A stretch of DNA of 8,333 nucleotides from Bacteroidota bacterium. GTDB taxonomy: Bacteria > Bacteroidota > Bacteroidia > Bacteroidales > VadinHA17. The stretch spans positions 1 to 8,333 of the forward strand of contig JAKAXP010000099.1 of assembly GCA_021816545.1 (NCBI GenBank). The letters are read 5' to 3'. The notes under the pieces are model-generated. The model searched no databases. It was not told the origin of the DNA and saw only the letters and a list, made by a program, of their open reading frames with translations. A program made the position numbers and the translations under genes. Every line of letters starts with the position of its first letter. The stretch's first letter is position 1. This document shows, one piece after another, positions 1 to 6,617 of this stretch.

Positions 1-21
1 GCTCAAGTCCTTACAGAAAAC

Positions 22-45
22 AAAAAGCCGGTCGATGACCGGCTT
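22..45 (-). terminator. Rho-independent terminator of the tRNA-Asn gene
   Basis: Read on the minus strand, a perfect stem AAGCCGGTC / GACCGGCTT closes on a three-base loop (ATC) and runs straight into a T tract of five. It begins a few bases after the tRNA 3' end, so it most likely ends the tRNA transcript. The stem is GC-rich and needs no mismatches. It is also symmetric enough to act in the other direction, but no A-rich/T-rich arrangement on the plus strand supports that as well. Confidence 0.8.
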
Positions 46-49
46 CCTG

Positions 50-123
50 CTCCCCAGCTAGGACTTGAACCTAGGACCCCCTGATTAACAGTCAGGTGCT
101 CTAACCAACTGAGCTACTGAGGA
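50..123 (-). tRNA. trnN: tRNA-Asn (anticodon GUU)
   Basis: The minus strand folds into a full cloverleaf of 74 nt. The acceptor stem is TCCTCAG paired with CTGGGGA (one T-G wobble). The D arm is GCTC/GAGC around AGTTGGTTA. The anticodon stem CCTGA/TCAGG encloses the loop CTGTTAA, with GTT as anticodon. The variable region is short, and the T arm CTAGG/CCTAG encloses TTCAAGT. The discriminator base is G, as expected for tRNA-Asn. No CCA is encoded after it, so the CCA end must be added enzymatically. It is a single tRNA with its own promoter and terminator and is divergent from the kinase gene. Confidence 0.95.
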
Positions 124-148
124 AGGTTTATAGCTCCGAAAAGCGTGG

Positions 149-179
149 CAAAATTAACCGCTTTAAACGAATTAAGCAA
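149..179 (-). promoter_or_regulatory. Bacteroidota-type promoter of tRNA-Asn
   Basis: On the minus strand a -33 TTG (177-179) is followed by exactly 20 bases and then TAATTTTG (149-156), a full match to the TAnnTTTG -7 box used by the Bacteroidota primary sigma factor. Transcription would start near position 142, giving a leader of about 20 nt before the tRNA. Box sequence, spacing and distance to the tRNA all fit. The start site itself is inferred. Confidence 0.6.
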
Positions 180-187
180 TATCTTTG
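180..187 (+). promoter_or_regulatory. Possible -7 box for the kinase gene
   Basis: TATCTTTG matches the Bacteroidota -7 consensus TAnnTTTG on the plus strand. No TTG is present at the usual 19-21 base distance upstream, so the -33 part is weak or absent. If used, the transcript would begin around 192-195, a very short leader before the ATG at 203. That would exclude the in-frame TTG at 185 as the start codon. The box abuts the -33 element of the divergent tRNA promoter. Confidence 0.35.
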
Positions 188-202
188 TCAAAATTTTCCC
201 GG

Positions 203-1189
203 ATGAAGAAAATCATAGGCATCGGCAACGCTCTCGTCGATGTAATGACAATGATACCTGATGATAGCTGTCTCGGCCATTTCGGCCTCCCAAAAGGCAG
301 CATGACAATGGTCGATACACAACGCTCCGAAGAGATCAAACAGGCTATAAACGGCATGAAGAGAACCCTCGCCTCAGGAGGGTCCGCCGGCAATACAATG
401 TACGGACTAGGCGTAATGGGTGTCCACTCCTCATTCATCGGAAAAGTGGGCCGCGATGAATTGGGCATATTCTATGAAAAAGATATGGTCGAAGCCGGCC
501 TGACCCCGGTCCTGATGCGCTCTTCACTGTCTCCCACAGGAACAGCCTTAGGACTGGTGACACCCGACTCGGAACGAACCTTCGCCACCCACTTGGGAGC
601 TGCAACTGAACTTATGGCCGAGGAGCTTACTGCCAGCTACTTTAAAGGATACGATATTCTCTACCTCGAAGGCTACCTCATCTTTAACCTTCCCCTAGTG
701 GAACAGGCATGCCGGATGGCAAAGAAAAACGATATGTGCGTGGCACTTGACCTGGCCAGCTACAACGTTGTTACCCAGTTGCTGCCGTCATTCGAAAGGA
801 TAATACGCGACTACGTTGATATCGTCTTCGCCAACGAGGACGAGGCCCGCGCCTTTACAGGAATGGAACCAAGAGAGGCTCTTGATGCAATAGCCGGCAA
901 ATGCGAAATAGCTGTTGTTAAAACAGGACCTGACGGCTCATGGATCAAAAGGGGAGACGAAGTCATCAGGGTCGAAGCATTGAAGGTGAATGCCATTGAT
1001 ACCACCGGGGCAGGTGACCTCTACGCTGCCGGTTTCCTCTACGGCTTCTCCAACGGATTCAGCCTCGACAAATGTGGAATATTCGGCTCAATACTCGCAG
1101 GCAAGGTGATTGAGGTGATCGGGGCTCGCATGCCTGAAGACAAGTGGGCTGAAGCCAGGAAACTTGTAAACGAGGTGGCGGAAGAGTAA
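203..1189 (+). CDS. PfkB-family kinase, probable adenosine kinase
   Basis: A cytosolic sugar/nucleoside kinase of the ribokinase-PfkB family, 328 residues, the usual length. Proteins that look like this are annotated as adenosine kinase in Bacteroidota (adenosine + ATP to AMP + ADP, purine salvage), but the substrate cannot be read from sequence alone. The N-terminus MKKIIGIGNALVDV is the typical first strand of the fold. The glycine-rich PfkB signature GGSAGN spans about residues 59-64. The second signature DTTGAGD spans 266-272 and forms the anion hole, with D272 as the expected catalytic base. Other typical stretches are ERTFATHLGAA and LDLASYN. The ATG at 203 is preferred over an in-frame TTG at 185 (six codons longer) because the protein then starts at the conserved MKKI, and a promoter-like box overlaps the TTG. 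No Shine-Dalgarno is visible. Its stop lies 10 bp from the stop of the convergent M23-like gene, with no terminator hairpin between them. Confidence 0.88.
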   Translation: MKKIIGIGNALVDVMTMIPDDSCLGHFGLPKGSMTMVDTQRSEEIKQAINGMKRTLASGGSAGNTMYGLGVMGVHSSFIGKVGRDELGIFYEKDMVEAGLTPVLMRSSLSPTGTALGLVTPDSERTFATHLGAATELMAEELTASYFKGYDILYLEGYLIFNLPLVEQACRMAKKNDMCVALDLASYNVVTQLLPSFERIIRDYVDIVFANEDEARAFTGMEPREALDAIAGKCEIAVVKTGPDGSWIKRGDEVIRVEALKVNAIDTTGAGDLYAAGFLYGFSNGFSLDKCGIFGSILAGKVIEVIGARMPEDKWAEARKLVNEVAEE

Positions 1190-1199
1190 CTACAATTGC

Positions 1200-2123
1200 T
1201 CAGCGTTTCTTCTCCATTTTCTTCTCCCTCTGCTTGATCTCCCTGGGCGTCATTTCCTTAATTATAAGACTTTCAGGGTGAATTGCCGCAAACCTCCCTT
1301 CAATCCGGGAATATTGTGCCCCCGAAGTCTCGTCAACAGCATATTGAATCGGCAGCGAGGGAAGCTTTTCAGCCTGAACCAGGGCCACAACATGAAGAAT
1401 CAGTGTAGTATTTTCTGTTGCAACCACAACCGGGTCTCCCGGATAAACAGTCATACCCGGCGTAAGACCAATTGCCCCTCCGGAGAGACCGCTGTATATC
1501 ATAATTGTCCCGTCATCATGCAATATCTCCAGTGCATTTTTTTCTGAAATCCTGAATATGTTGCGCGTGTCCCCGGGAAGGGCAGTCACCGTCCCCTTCC
1601 TGCAGCAGTAAACAGTGTCCCCTTTCTGAAGAGAGAATGAGTCTGTGATGCCTGCTCCCCCAGCCTTTCCGGCAACAGGAACAGATCCGGGTTTAAGGGG
1701 GACAAGGTAGACAAAGTCAGGCTCACTCACATCATCCGGCCGCCCGAGAACATATGAGAAATTATAATCAAGATTGTAGCCTGACTCGGGATCCCTGACC
1801 TTCAGGTCGAAAAGGAAATTCTTCCCGTATTTCACAAAGGCTTCTCTTGTCCGGTAAGGTGTAGTGAAATTATCCATCTTCCTGAAGTCTATCTTCACAA
1901 TGAACGGATAAAAAGTCTCATTTGTCGCAATGAATTTCAGAGTACCTTCCTGACTCTGATCAACGGAGAGCTTCACCGGGTCAAAACCATCAGACCGTGA
2001 GGAATATTGAGTGGCCTCTTCTCTCTGGAACTGGCCTGATAAAATGAAGGGTGAAACAAGTGACAGTAAAAGTGCGGTGAGGCGCCAGGGCACCAGGCCG
2101 GATGAAAATGTCAAATTTACCAT
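1200..2123 (-). CDS. Exported protein with a degenerate M23/LytM-type peptidase domain
   Basis: 307 residues. A basic then hydrophobic N-terminus (R14, hydrophobic about 15-29, ending near SG-Q) looks like a signal peptide, so the protein should be exported. Residues about 45-145 resemble the beta-rich N-terminal region of Bacteroidota M23 metallopeptidases. Residues about 150-250 follow the LytM barrel pattern: GDTVYCCRKGTV, then EILHDDG with H202, then Y210-S-G-L, then a turn-rich GMTVYPGDPVVVA, then LILHVVAL with H244. Active M23 enzymes have an H...D zinc pair before the G-x-V strand, a YxHL histidine and an HxH motif. Here the zinc pair is missing, YxHL is YSGL (G212), and HxH is ILH (I242). 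Only the last histidine remains, so this is probably a non-catalytic scaffold or binding protein. The C-terminal 15 residues are strongly charged (K/R/E). It is third in a leftward gene set, 74 bp after the barrel gene. A weak AGGA lies 8 bases before the ATG. The family call rests on pattern similarity and is moderate. Confidence 0.7.
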   Translation of the reverse strand: MVNLTFSSGLVPWRLTALLLSLVSPFILSGQFQREEATQYSSRSDGFDPVKLSVDQSQEGTLKFIATNETFYPFIVKIDFRKMDNFTTPYRTREAFVKYGKNFLFDLKVRDPESGYNLDYNFSYVLGRPDDVSEPDFVYLVPLKPGSVPVAGKAGGAGITDSFSLQKGDTVYCCRKGTVTALPGDTRNIFRISEKNALEILHDDGTIMIYSGLSGGAIGLTPGMTVYPGDPVVVATENTTLILHVVALVQAEKLPSLPIQYAVDETSGAQYSRIEGRFAAIHPESLIIKEMTPREIKQREKKMEKKR

Positions 2124-2197
2124 ATTACAGATCCTGTTGTATTTCAGACTTCCGGACCATGAATTTAGAAAATTTCCCGGAATATCTGAACCAGGAA

Positions 2198-2848
2198 TCA
2201 GCGAAATTTTCTCACAGGATTTTTATCATCCGGACAGTTGCAACTGCCCAGGCGGATGAACCTGTATCCCACACCCAGCGTCACACCGGAATTCAGCATC
2301 GTCCGGGGATAATCCTCAGGCATGAAATGCAGTAACCCGTATTGCGTTGCATAGGCTCTCAACCTGATAAAAATATCGGATTTGAACCGGTACTGAATGC
2401 CGGCTCCCAGCATGGCGCCAAGCCCCGTCATATTGTCTATATCGGAAAAAGATGTCTGAACCGCAAACACCACACCGGCATCCGCAAAGAACCACTTCAG
2501 GAAATCAATCCGCGCAGTTACCGGAGCAGTAACCAGGCCAAATGATCCGTGAATATCATCTCCTTCAATCCCTGGGGCCGGAGAGGTAAAATAATACTGG
2601 TGCGAGTAAAGAAACCCCGTCTCCACACTGAAGTGATCACCGAAAAGCCTCCTCGTCTCCAGACCTGCAGTCCAGTAACCCTGCCCGGTAACAGACCCTG
2701 CTCCCACAAGCTCCTGAAACCTGAATATATCATTGCCACCACCGCCGGCTGAACATGCAATCTCTCCCCACCATGTCTTCTGTCCGCTGCAAATACCTGA
2801 AACTAAAAGCAACGTAAAACATACTATAAATGTTTCATTTCTAAACAT
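2198..2848 (-). CDS. Small outer-membrane beta-barrel protein
   Basis: 216 residues. A signal peptide (hydrophobic about residues 7-19, likely cut near CSG-Q, residues 20-23) is followed by alternating polar/hydrophobic strands rich in G, Y and F, as in porin-like or OmpW/OmpX-like eight-stranded barrels. Recognisable strand pieces are WTAGLETRRLF, FSVETGFLYSHQYYF, APVTARIDFLKWFF, MLGAGIQYRF, IFIRLRAYATQYG and VTLGVGYRFI. The barrel seems to end at YRFI about 18 residues before the stop, leaving a polar tail with a CNC pair and a basic end (PVRKFR), which is unusual because barrels normally end on an aromatic residue. The ligand or function is unknown. The start is well supported: AGGA sits 8 bases before the ATG, and its A-G overlaps the TAG stop of the transporter gene upstream, with 10 bp between the two genes. 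Co-transcription and translational coupling with the transporter are likely. Confidence 0.78.
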   Translation of the reverse strand: MFRNETFIVCFTLLLVSGICSGQKTWWGEIACSAGGGGNDIFRFQELVGAGSVTGQGYWTAGLETRRLFGDHFSVETGFLYSHQYYFTSPAPGIEGDDIHGSFGLVTAPVTARIDFLKWFFADAGVVFAVQTSFSDIDNMTGLGAMLGAGIQYRFKSDIFIRLRAYATQYGLLHFMPEDYPRTMLNSGVTLGVGYRFIRLGSCNCPDDKNPVRKFR

Positions 2849-2861
2849 GCGAATAATCCTA
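2849..2861 (-). promoter_or_regulatory. Shine-Dalgarno overlapping the transporter stop codon
   Basis: On the minus strand the transporter stop TAG continues as TAGGATTATTCGC-ATG, so the ribosome binding sequence AGGA is built from the last two bases of the stop codon plus GA, with an 8-base spacer to the barrel start. A ribosome ending on the transporter would be placed on the next start, which suggests translational coupling. Clear Shine-Dalgarno sequences are rare at the other starts of this window, which makes this one stand out. Confidence 0.5.
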
Positions 2862-4112
2862 TTTTGAAATATTTATATCACTCTTCGCCCTGTAAAAGGC
2901 ATACCATGCGATAAACGCGAAACAGACAAGAGGTACCACAAAACCGATTGCCATCCCCGATATATCGGCGATCCGGCCCATAATAACAGGGCAGACGGCA
3001 CCACCCACAATGGTCATTACAAGAACCGATGATCCCTTCTTGGTCATCCCTCCCAGGTCCTTCAGTCCAAGGGCAAAGATCGTCGGGAACATGATTGACA
3101 TGCAGAAGTAATTCAGGTAAAGGGCAACCAGCGAGGTCCACCCCAGGCCAAGAATCACCAGTACCATTGCAAGGGTATTGATCAGGGCGTAAATACCCAG
3201 CATCTGCCGGGGGCTGAACCAGCTCATGAACAGCGAGCCAAGGAACCTGCCTGACATGAAGAAGACAAACCCGAGTGAAAGCAGGTAAGCAGCCTTCTCG
3301 GGCGAAAAGCCCGGCATGGTCTCAACCACGTAGTTTATGAAAAAGCTGTTTATCCCCGTCTGCGCCGCCACATAGAGGAACTGTGCGATTACCGCATACC
3401 TGAAGTGCTTCACGCGAAGCAACCCTCCATACGTGCCCCTGTCGCCGTGCGAATCATGCTCCCCCTCATGGATGTCAGGCATCCGGGTTATGATGAACAT
3501 AAATGCAACCACCAGCACCACCCCTCCTATCAGCATATAGGGCAATGCCATGGAAGAAAACTTGTTTGCTCCGTCACCGCCATCTCCACCTCCACCCAGG
3601 ATCAGCATGCCGCCCAGAGCAGGACCGATGATCCATCCCAGGCCGTTGAATGACTGTGACAGGGTAAGCCTCTGCTCGGAGGTCTCCTTCGGTCCCAGAA
3701 CGCTTGAATACGGATTTGCGGCGGTTTCAAGGAACGTAAGTCCGCATGCGATAATGAACAGGCAGAGCAGGGTGAATTCAAATGTCTGTATGAATGTGGC
3801 AGGCCAGAAAAGCAGTGCTCCTGCTGCATACAGGAGTAATCCCATGACAATGCCCCTCTTGTAACCCAGCCTGTTCATGAACATCCCTGCCGGTATGGCC
3901 ATGATGAAATAACCTCCGTACAGCGCAGCCTGGACAAGCCCTGACCGGGCCTTGGTGATCCCCAGGATATCCTGGAAATGCTTGTTCAGGACATCAAGCA
4001 GACTGTGCGCAACACCCCACAGGAAAAAAAGACTTGTCACCAGTATGAATGGCAACAGGAACTTCCTGGTCACCAGGCTCCCCGGGTGCTTCTTTATGAT
4101 ATCAATACCCAT
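2859..4112 (-). CDS. FucP-like sugar MFS transporter (FHS family)
   Basis: 417 residues, about 12 predicted membrane helices, close in length to the E. coli L-fucose:proton symporter FucP (438). The N-terminal half is highly typical: FFLWGVAHSLLDVLNKHFQ, GLVQAALYGGYFIMAIPAG, the loop NRLGYKRG between helices 2 and 3, and CGLTFLETAANPYSSVLGP. D40 and E129 align with the FucP residues D46 and E135, which are needed for proton and substrate binding, so proton-coupled uptake is expected. The sugar is uncertain: FHS permeases carry fucose, glucose/galactose, mannose or N-acetylglucosamine. A Gly/Asp-rich stretch (GGGGDGGDG, about residue 175) sits in the loop after helix 5. It is first in a leftward set with the barrel and M23-like genes, and is divergent from the DUF4838 lipoprotein gene across 117 bp. 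No clear Shine-Dalgarno precedes the ATG. Confidence 0.9.
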   Translation of the reverse strand: MGIDIIKKHPGSLVTRKFLLPFILVTSLFFLWGVAHSLLDVLNKHFQDILGITKARSGLVQAALYGGYFIMAIPAGMFMNRLGYKRGIVMGLLLYAAGALLFWPATFIQTFEFTLLCLFIIACGLTFLETAANPYSSVLGPKETSEQRLTLSQSFNGLGWIIGPALGGMLILGGGGDGGDGANKFSSMALPYMLIGGVVLVVAFMFIITRMPDIHEGEHDSHGDRGTYGGLLRVKHFRYAVIAQFLYVAAQTGINSFFINYVVETMPGFSPEKAAYLLSLGFVFFMSGRFLGSLFMSWFSPRQMLGIYALINTLAMVLVILGLGWTSLVALYLNYFCMSIMFPTIFALGLKDLGGMTKKGSSVLVMTIVGGAVCPVIMGRIADISGMAIGFVVPLVCFAFIAWYAFYRAKSDINISK

Positions 4113-4131
4113 GACGGCTGTTTTATCTTAC

Positions 4132-4157
4132 AATATTTGCCACAATTTGCGAATATT
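4132..4157. promoter_or_regulatory. Inverted repeat, candidate operator between divergent genes
   Basis: AATATTTGC (4132-4140) and GCGAATATT (4149-4157) are inverted copies with one mismatch and an 8-base spacer. Overlapping them, the hexamer ATTTGC occurs twice exactly 10 bp apart (4135-4140 and 4145-4150), which would place both copies on the same helix face. AATATTTG (4132-4139) is also one base away from a plus-strand -7 box. The element lies 20 bp before the transporter start and about 70 bp before the lipoprotein start, a sensible place for a shared regulator site. No binding protein can be named. Confidence 0.35.
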
Positions 4158-4229
4158 ACAAAAACTCTTGTCATGGCCGACCCGTAAAACTGTTCTTTTT
4201 TCATAAGTTGCAATACAATCTGACCTGAA

Positions 4230-6503
4230 ATGAAAGCAAGAAACCAGGTATCCGGCTGGCTGAGACTTATCACGCTTATACTGACAGTGAATGCAATTAC
4301 CGTATCATGTACAGGCGGCAAAAAGTTCATCCTTCAACCAGGACACAAATACCATATTGTTGCCGGAGAAGAGCCTGACAGCCTTACACTGAAGGCTGTT
4401 TCAGAGCTTGAGAAATATTTTTACCTGGTCACTTCGGAACCTCTGCTTAAGGCCGGGGATGAAGCCAAAAATCACGGAACAATATTTATCGGCCGGTCAG
4501 GAATTACTGACAGCACCATCCTGAAAGAGGTTAACGGACTCAGCAAAGACGGGTTCCTGGTGGTTTCTGACGGTAATAAGCTCATCCTTGCCGGCAACAA
4601 CGGGCAGTCAGACCTGTATGCAGTATATGCATTCCTGGAGGAATTCGCAGGATGCCTGAGATTCACTTCAGATGAGGAATATATCCCGCAGGCGCGAAGG
4701 ATTGAAATACCCCCTGTTCATAGGGTCAGTGAACCGGCATTTTCCTTCAGGGTGGCTCATTTCCCAGGTCGTAACAGCATCCCCTTCACGGACTGGAACA
4801 GACTGAGCACCTTCGACGACTGGGGAATGTTTGTACACACTTTCCCCCGGCTGCTGCCCCCTTCAGAATACTTCGCCTCCCACCCTGAGTATTTTTCACT
4901 GGTCAACGGCCGCCGCATACGCGACGGGCAGCTGTGCCTGAGCAACCCGGAGGTGATAAGTATCCTGACTGAAAACCTCGGGAAACTGATTGCTGAGGAC
5001 CCGGATAAAACCTATTGGTCTGTCTCCCAGAATGACTGTATCAATTACTGTGAATGTGATGACTGCAAAAAGCTTTACGAAAAGTACGGATCTGTTTCCG
5101 GGGTGTATGTAGAGATGGCCAACAGGATAGCGGAAAAATTCCCCGAAAGACAGATATCCACGCTGGCCTACCAGTTCACCCGCCAGGCTCCCCGGAATAT
5201 CGTTCCGGCATCAAACGTCAACATCATGTTCTGCTCGATAGAATGCAACCGCAGCATGCCCCTGGCAGATGATCCCAGGAGTGCCGGATTTGTGAAAGAC
5301 CTTTCTGACTGGAGCAGGCTTACCCACAATATCTTCATGTGGGATTATGTGGTGCAGTTCCGTACCTACCTTTCGCCGTTCCCGAATTTCCGTACGATTC
5401 AGCCAAACATTCAGTTGTTCAGGCAGTACGGCATCCCGATGATGTTCCAGCAGGGAAGCGGCGGTTCATGGTCTGACCTTACCGAACTGAAGCAATACTA
5501 TATTTCAAAGCTCCTGTGGAATCCCGATCTCGACGGAGACTCCCTGATCAACCGCTTTATCGGGACCTATTATGGTGCCGCAGCCCCCTTCATAAGGAAG
5601 TACTTCGACCTGTCGCATGATGCAATGCAAAAAGCGGCAGCCAGGCAAAACCTTGATATCTACGGCCTACCGTCATACTACTTCAGCACTTTTCTTACGC
5701 GCGATCTTGTCAGTCAGTACAGGGACCAGATGGATATGGCAGAGCAGGCTGCCGCAAACGACAGCACAATCCTGTCAAGAGTACTCCGGGCAAGGATGCC
5801 GGTTGATTTTGCCTGGCTCGACTATGCCCTGAATGCGGGCGATTCAGCCCTCTCCTTCATCACCTATTCAGGCGGAGAGAAGAAATTGAATGAGGGGATG
5901 ATCGAATCGCTTGACAGGTTCGTGGAAAACAGTGAAAAGACCGGCATAGAAACTATCAGTGAGCACGGATACACGGTTAAGGAGTACCGCGATCATGTAA
6001 TGAGGCTGACAGGAATGGCAATCAGGAACAACAAGGCGAGGCCGGAGTACATCAGGTCACTTACTCCAATCGATCCGGGATACGCTGATATGGGTGCCGC
6101 CTGCCTGGCCGACGGAATCTTTGGCGGAAGAACCTTCTCATCAGGATGGCTGGGCTACCAGGGCGAAGACATGATCCTAGAAATCAGTACCCCGTCACCG
6201 GTTAATGTCAGCCGTGTCAGCATGAACTTTCTGTGCGATCATGTATCGTGGATTTTTCTGCCGGAGGAGGTTAAAATTGAGGTCTCAGCTGACGGGAGGA
6301 ATTTTATAGCCGTAGCTTCACGCAAATATCCGACAATCCGGTTTGACCAGGACATTACTCCTGTTTATATGCAATTTGACTTTCCCCAAACTGCTGCGAG
6401 TAAAATAAGAATCACCGCTGTTTCACTGAAAAAATGCCCTGAATGGCACCGGGGAGCAGGAATGCCCTCCTGGATTTTCTGCGACGAGATTCTCGTTGAA
6501 TGA
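4230..6503 (+). CDS. DUF4838-type lipoprotein, glycosidase-like, with C-terminal discoidin-like domain
   Basis: 757 residues. The N-terminus is a likely lipoprotein signal ending ITVSC, with C27 as the lipidated residue (threonine at -3 is less common, so an ordinary signal peptide is possible). Residues about 32-170 match the alpha/beta N-terminal domain seen before the catalytic barrel of GH67/GH20-type enzymes (SELEKYFYLVTSEPL, GTIFIGRSG, LILAGNNGQSDLYAVYAFLEE). Residues about 170-470 form the DUF4838 region, with SVSQND (D269) followed by C274-E-C276-DD-C279, then MWDY (D372) and FQQGSGGSW. Residues about 470-610 are helical. From about 624 to the end is an F5/8C (discoidin)-like domain: LADGIFGG, W-x-G-x-x-GEDM, SWIFLPEEVKIEVSADGRNF. 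The architecture suggests binding or cleaving a glycan at the cell surface or in the periplasm, but no activity is established for this family to my knowledge. D269 and D372 are only candidate acidic residues. The neighbouring divergent sugar permease fits glycan use. No Shine-Dalgarno is evident at the ATG. Confidence 0.83.
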   Translation: MKARNQVSGWLRLITLILTVNAITVSCTGGKKFILQPGHKYHIVAGEEPDSLTLKAVSELEKYFYLVTSEPLLKAGDEAKNHGTIFIGRSGITDSTILKEVNGLSKDGFLVVSDGNKLILAGNNGQSDLYAVYAFLEEFAGCLRFTSDEEYIPQARRIEIPPVHRVSEPAFSFRVAHFPGRNSIPFTDWNRLSTFDDWGMFVHTFPRLLPPSEYFASHPEYFSLVNGRRIRDGQLCLSNPEVISILTENLGKLIAEDPDKTYWSVSQNDCINYCECDDCKKLYEKYGSVSGVYVEMANRIAEKFPERQISTLAYQFTRQAPRNIVPASNVNIMFCSIECNRSMPLADDPRSAGFVKDLSDWSRLTHNIFMWDYVVQFRTYLSPFPNFRTIQPNIQLFRQYGIPMMFQQGSGGSWSDLTELKQYYISKLLWNPDLDGDSLINRFIGTYYGAAAPFIRKYFDLSHDAMQKAAARQNLDIYGLPSYYFSTFLTRDLVSQYRDQMDMAEQAAANDSTILSRVLRARMPVDFAWLDYALNAGDSALSFITYSGGEKKLNEGMIESLDRFVENSEKTGIETISEHGYTVKEYRDHVMRLTGMAIRNNKARPEYIRSLTPIDPGYADMGAACLADGIFGGRTFSSGWLGYQGEDMILEISTPSPVNVSRVSMNFLCDHVSWIFLPEEVKIEVSADGRNFIAVASRKYPTIRFDQDITPVYMQFDFPQTAASKIRITAVSLKKCPEWHRGAGMPSWIFCDEILVE

Positions 6504-6617
6504 CATTAATGCCATCATCCCCGGCGGATTAACGCTTAAAGGTCACCCGGGCCCACATCTCCGCTATAACCGGATACCTTCCTTTACGGGATAAGACTAT
6601 GCTGAACAACACACCTG

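Noticed and set aside
172..468. Minus-strand 98-residue open frame opposite the kinase
   Set aside because: It lies antisense to a well-supported kinase gene, has no recognisable domain and covers the tRNA promoter -33 region; it is a shadow frame.
2878..3141. Minus-strand 87-residue frame inside the transporter gene
   Set aside because: It overlaps the permease in another frame on the same strand, and the permease is intact through its C-terminus, so no frameshift needs to be invoked.
3550..3864. Plus-strand 104-residue open frame opposite the transporter
   Set aside because: Its proline-rich start is the reverse reading of the Gly-rich loop of the permease, and no start signal or domain supports it.
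4196..4220. TAAGTTGC as a -7 box for the DUF4838 gene
   Set aside because: It has two mismatches to TAnnTTTG in the conserved half and no TTG at 19-21 bases upstream.
4230..6503. Naming the DUF4838 protein an alpha-glucuronidase or hexosaminidase
   Set aside because: Only the N-terminal and C-terminal accessory domains resemble those enzymes; the catalytic motifs of GH67 or GH20 could not be identified.
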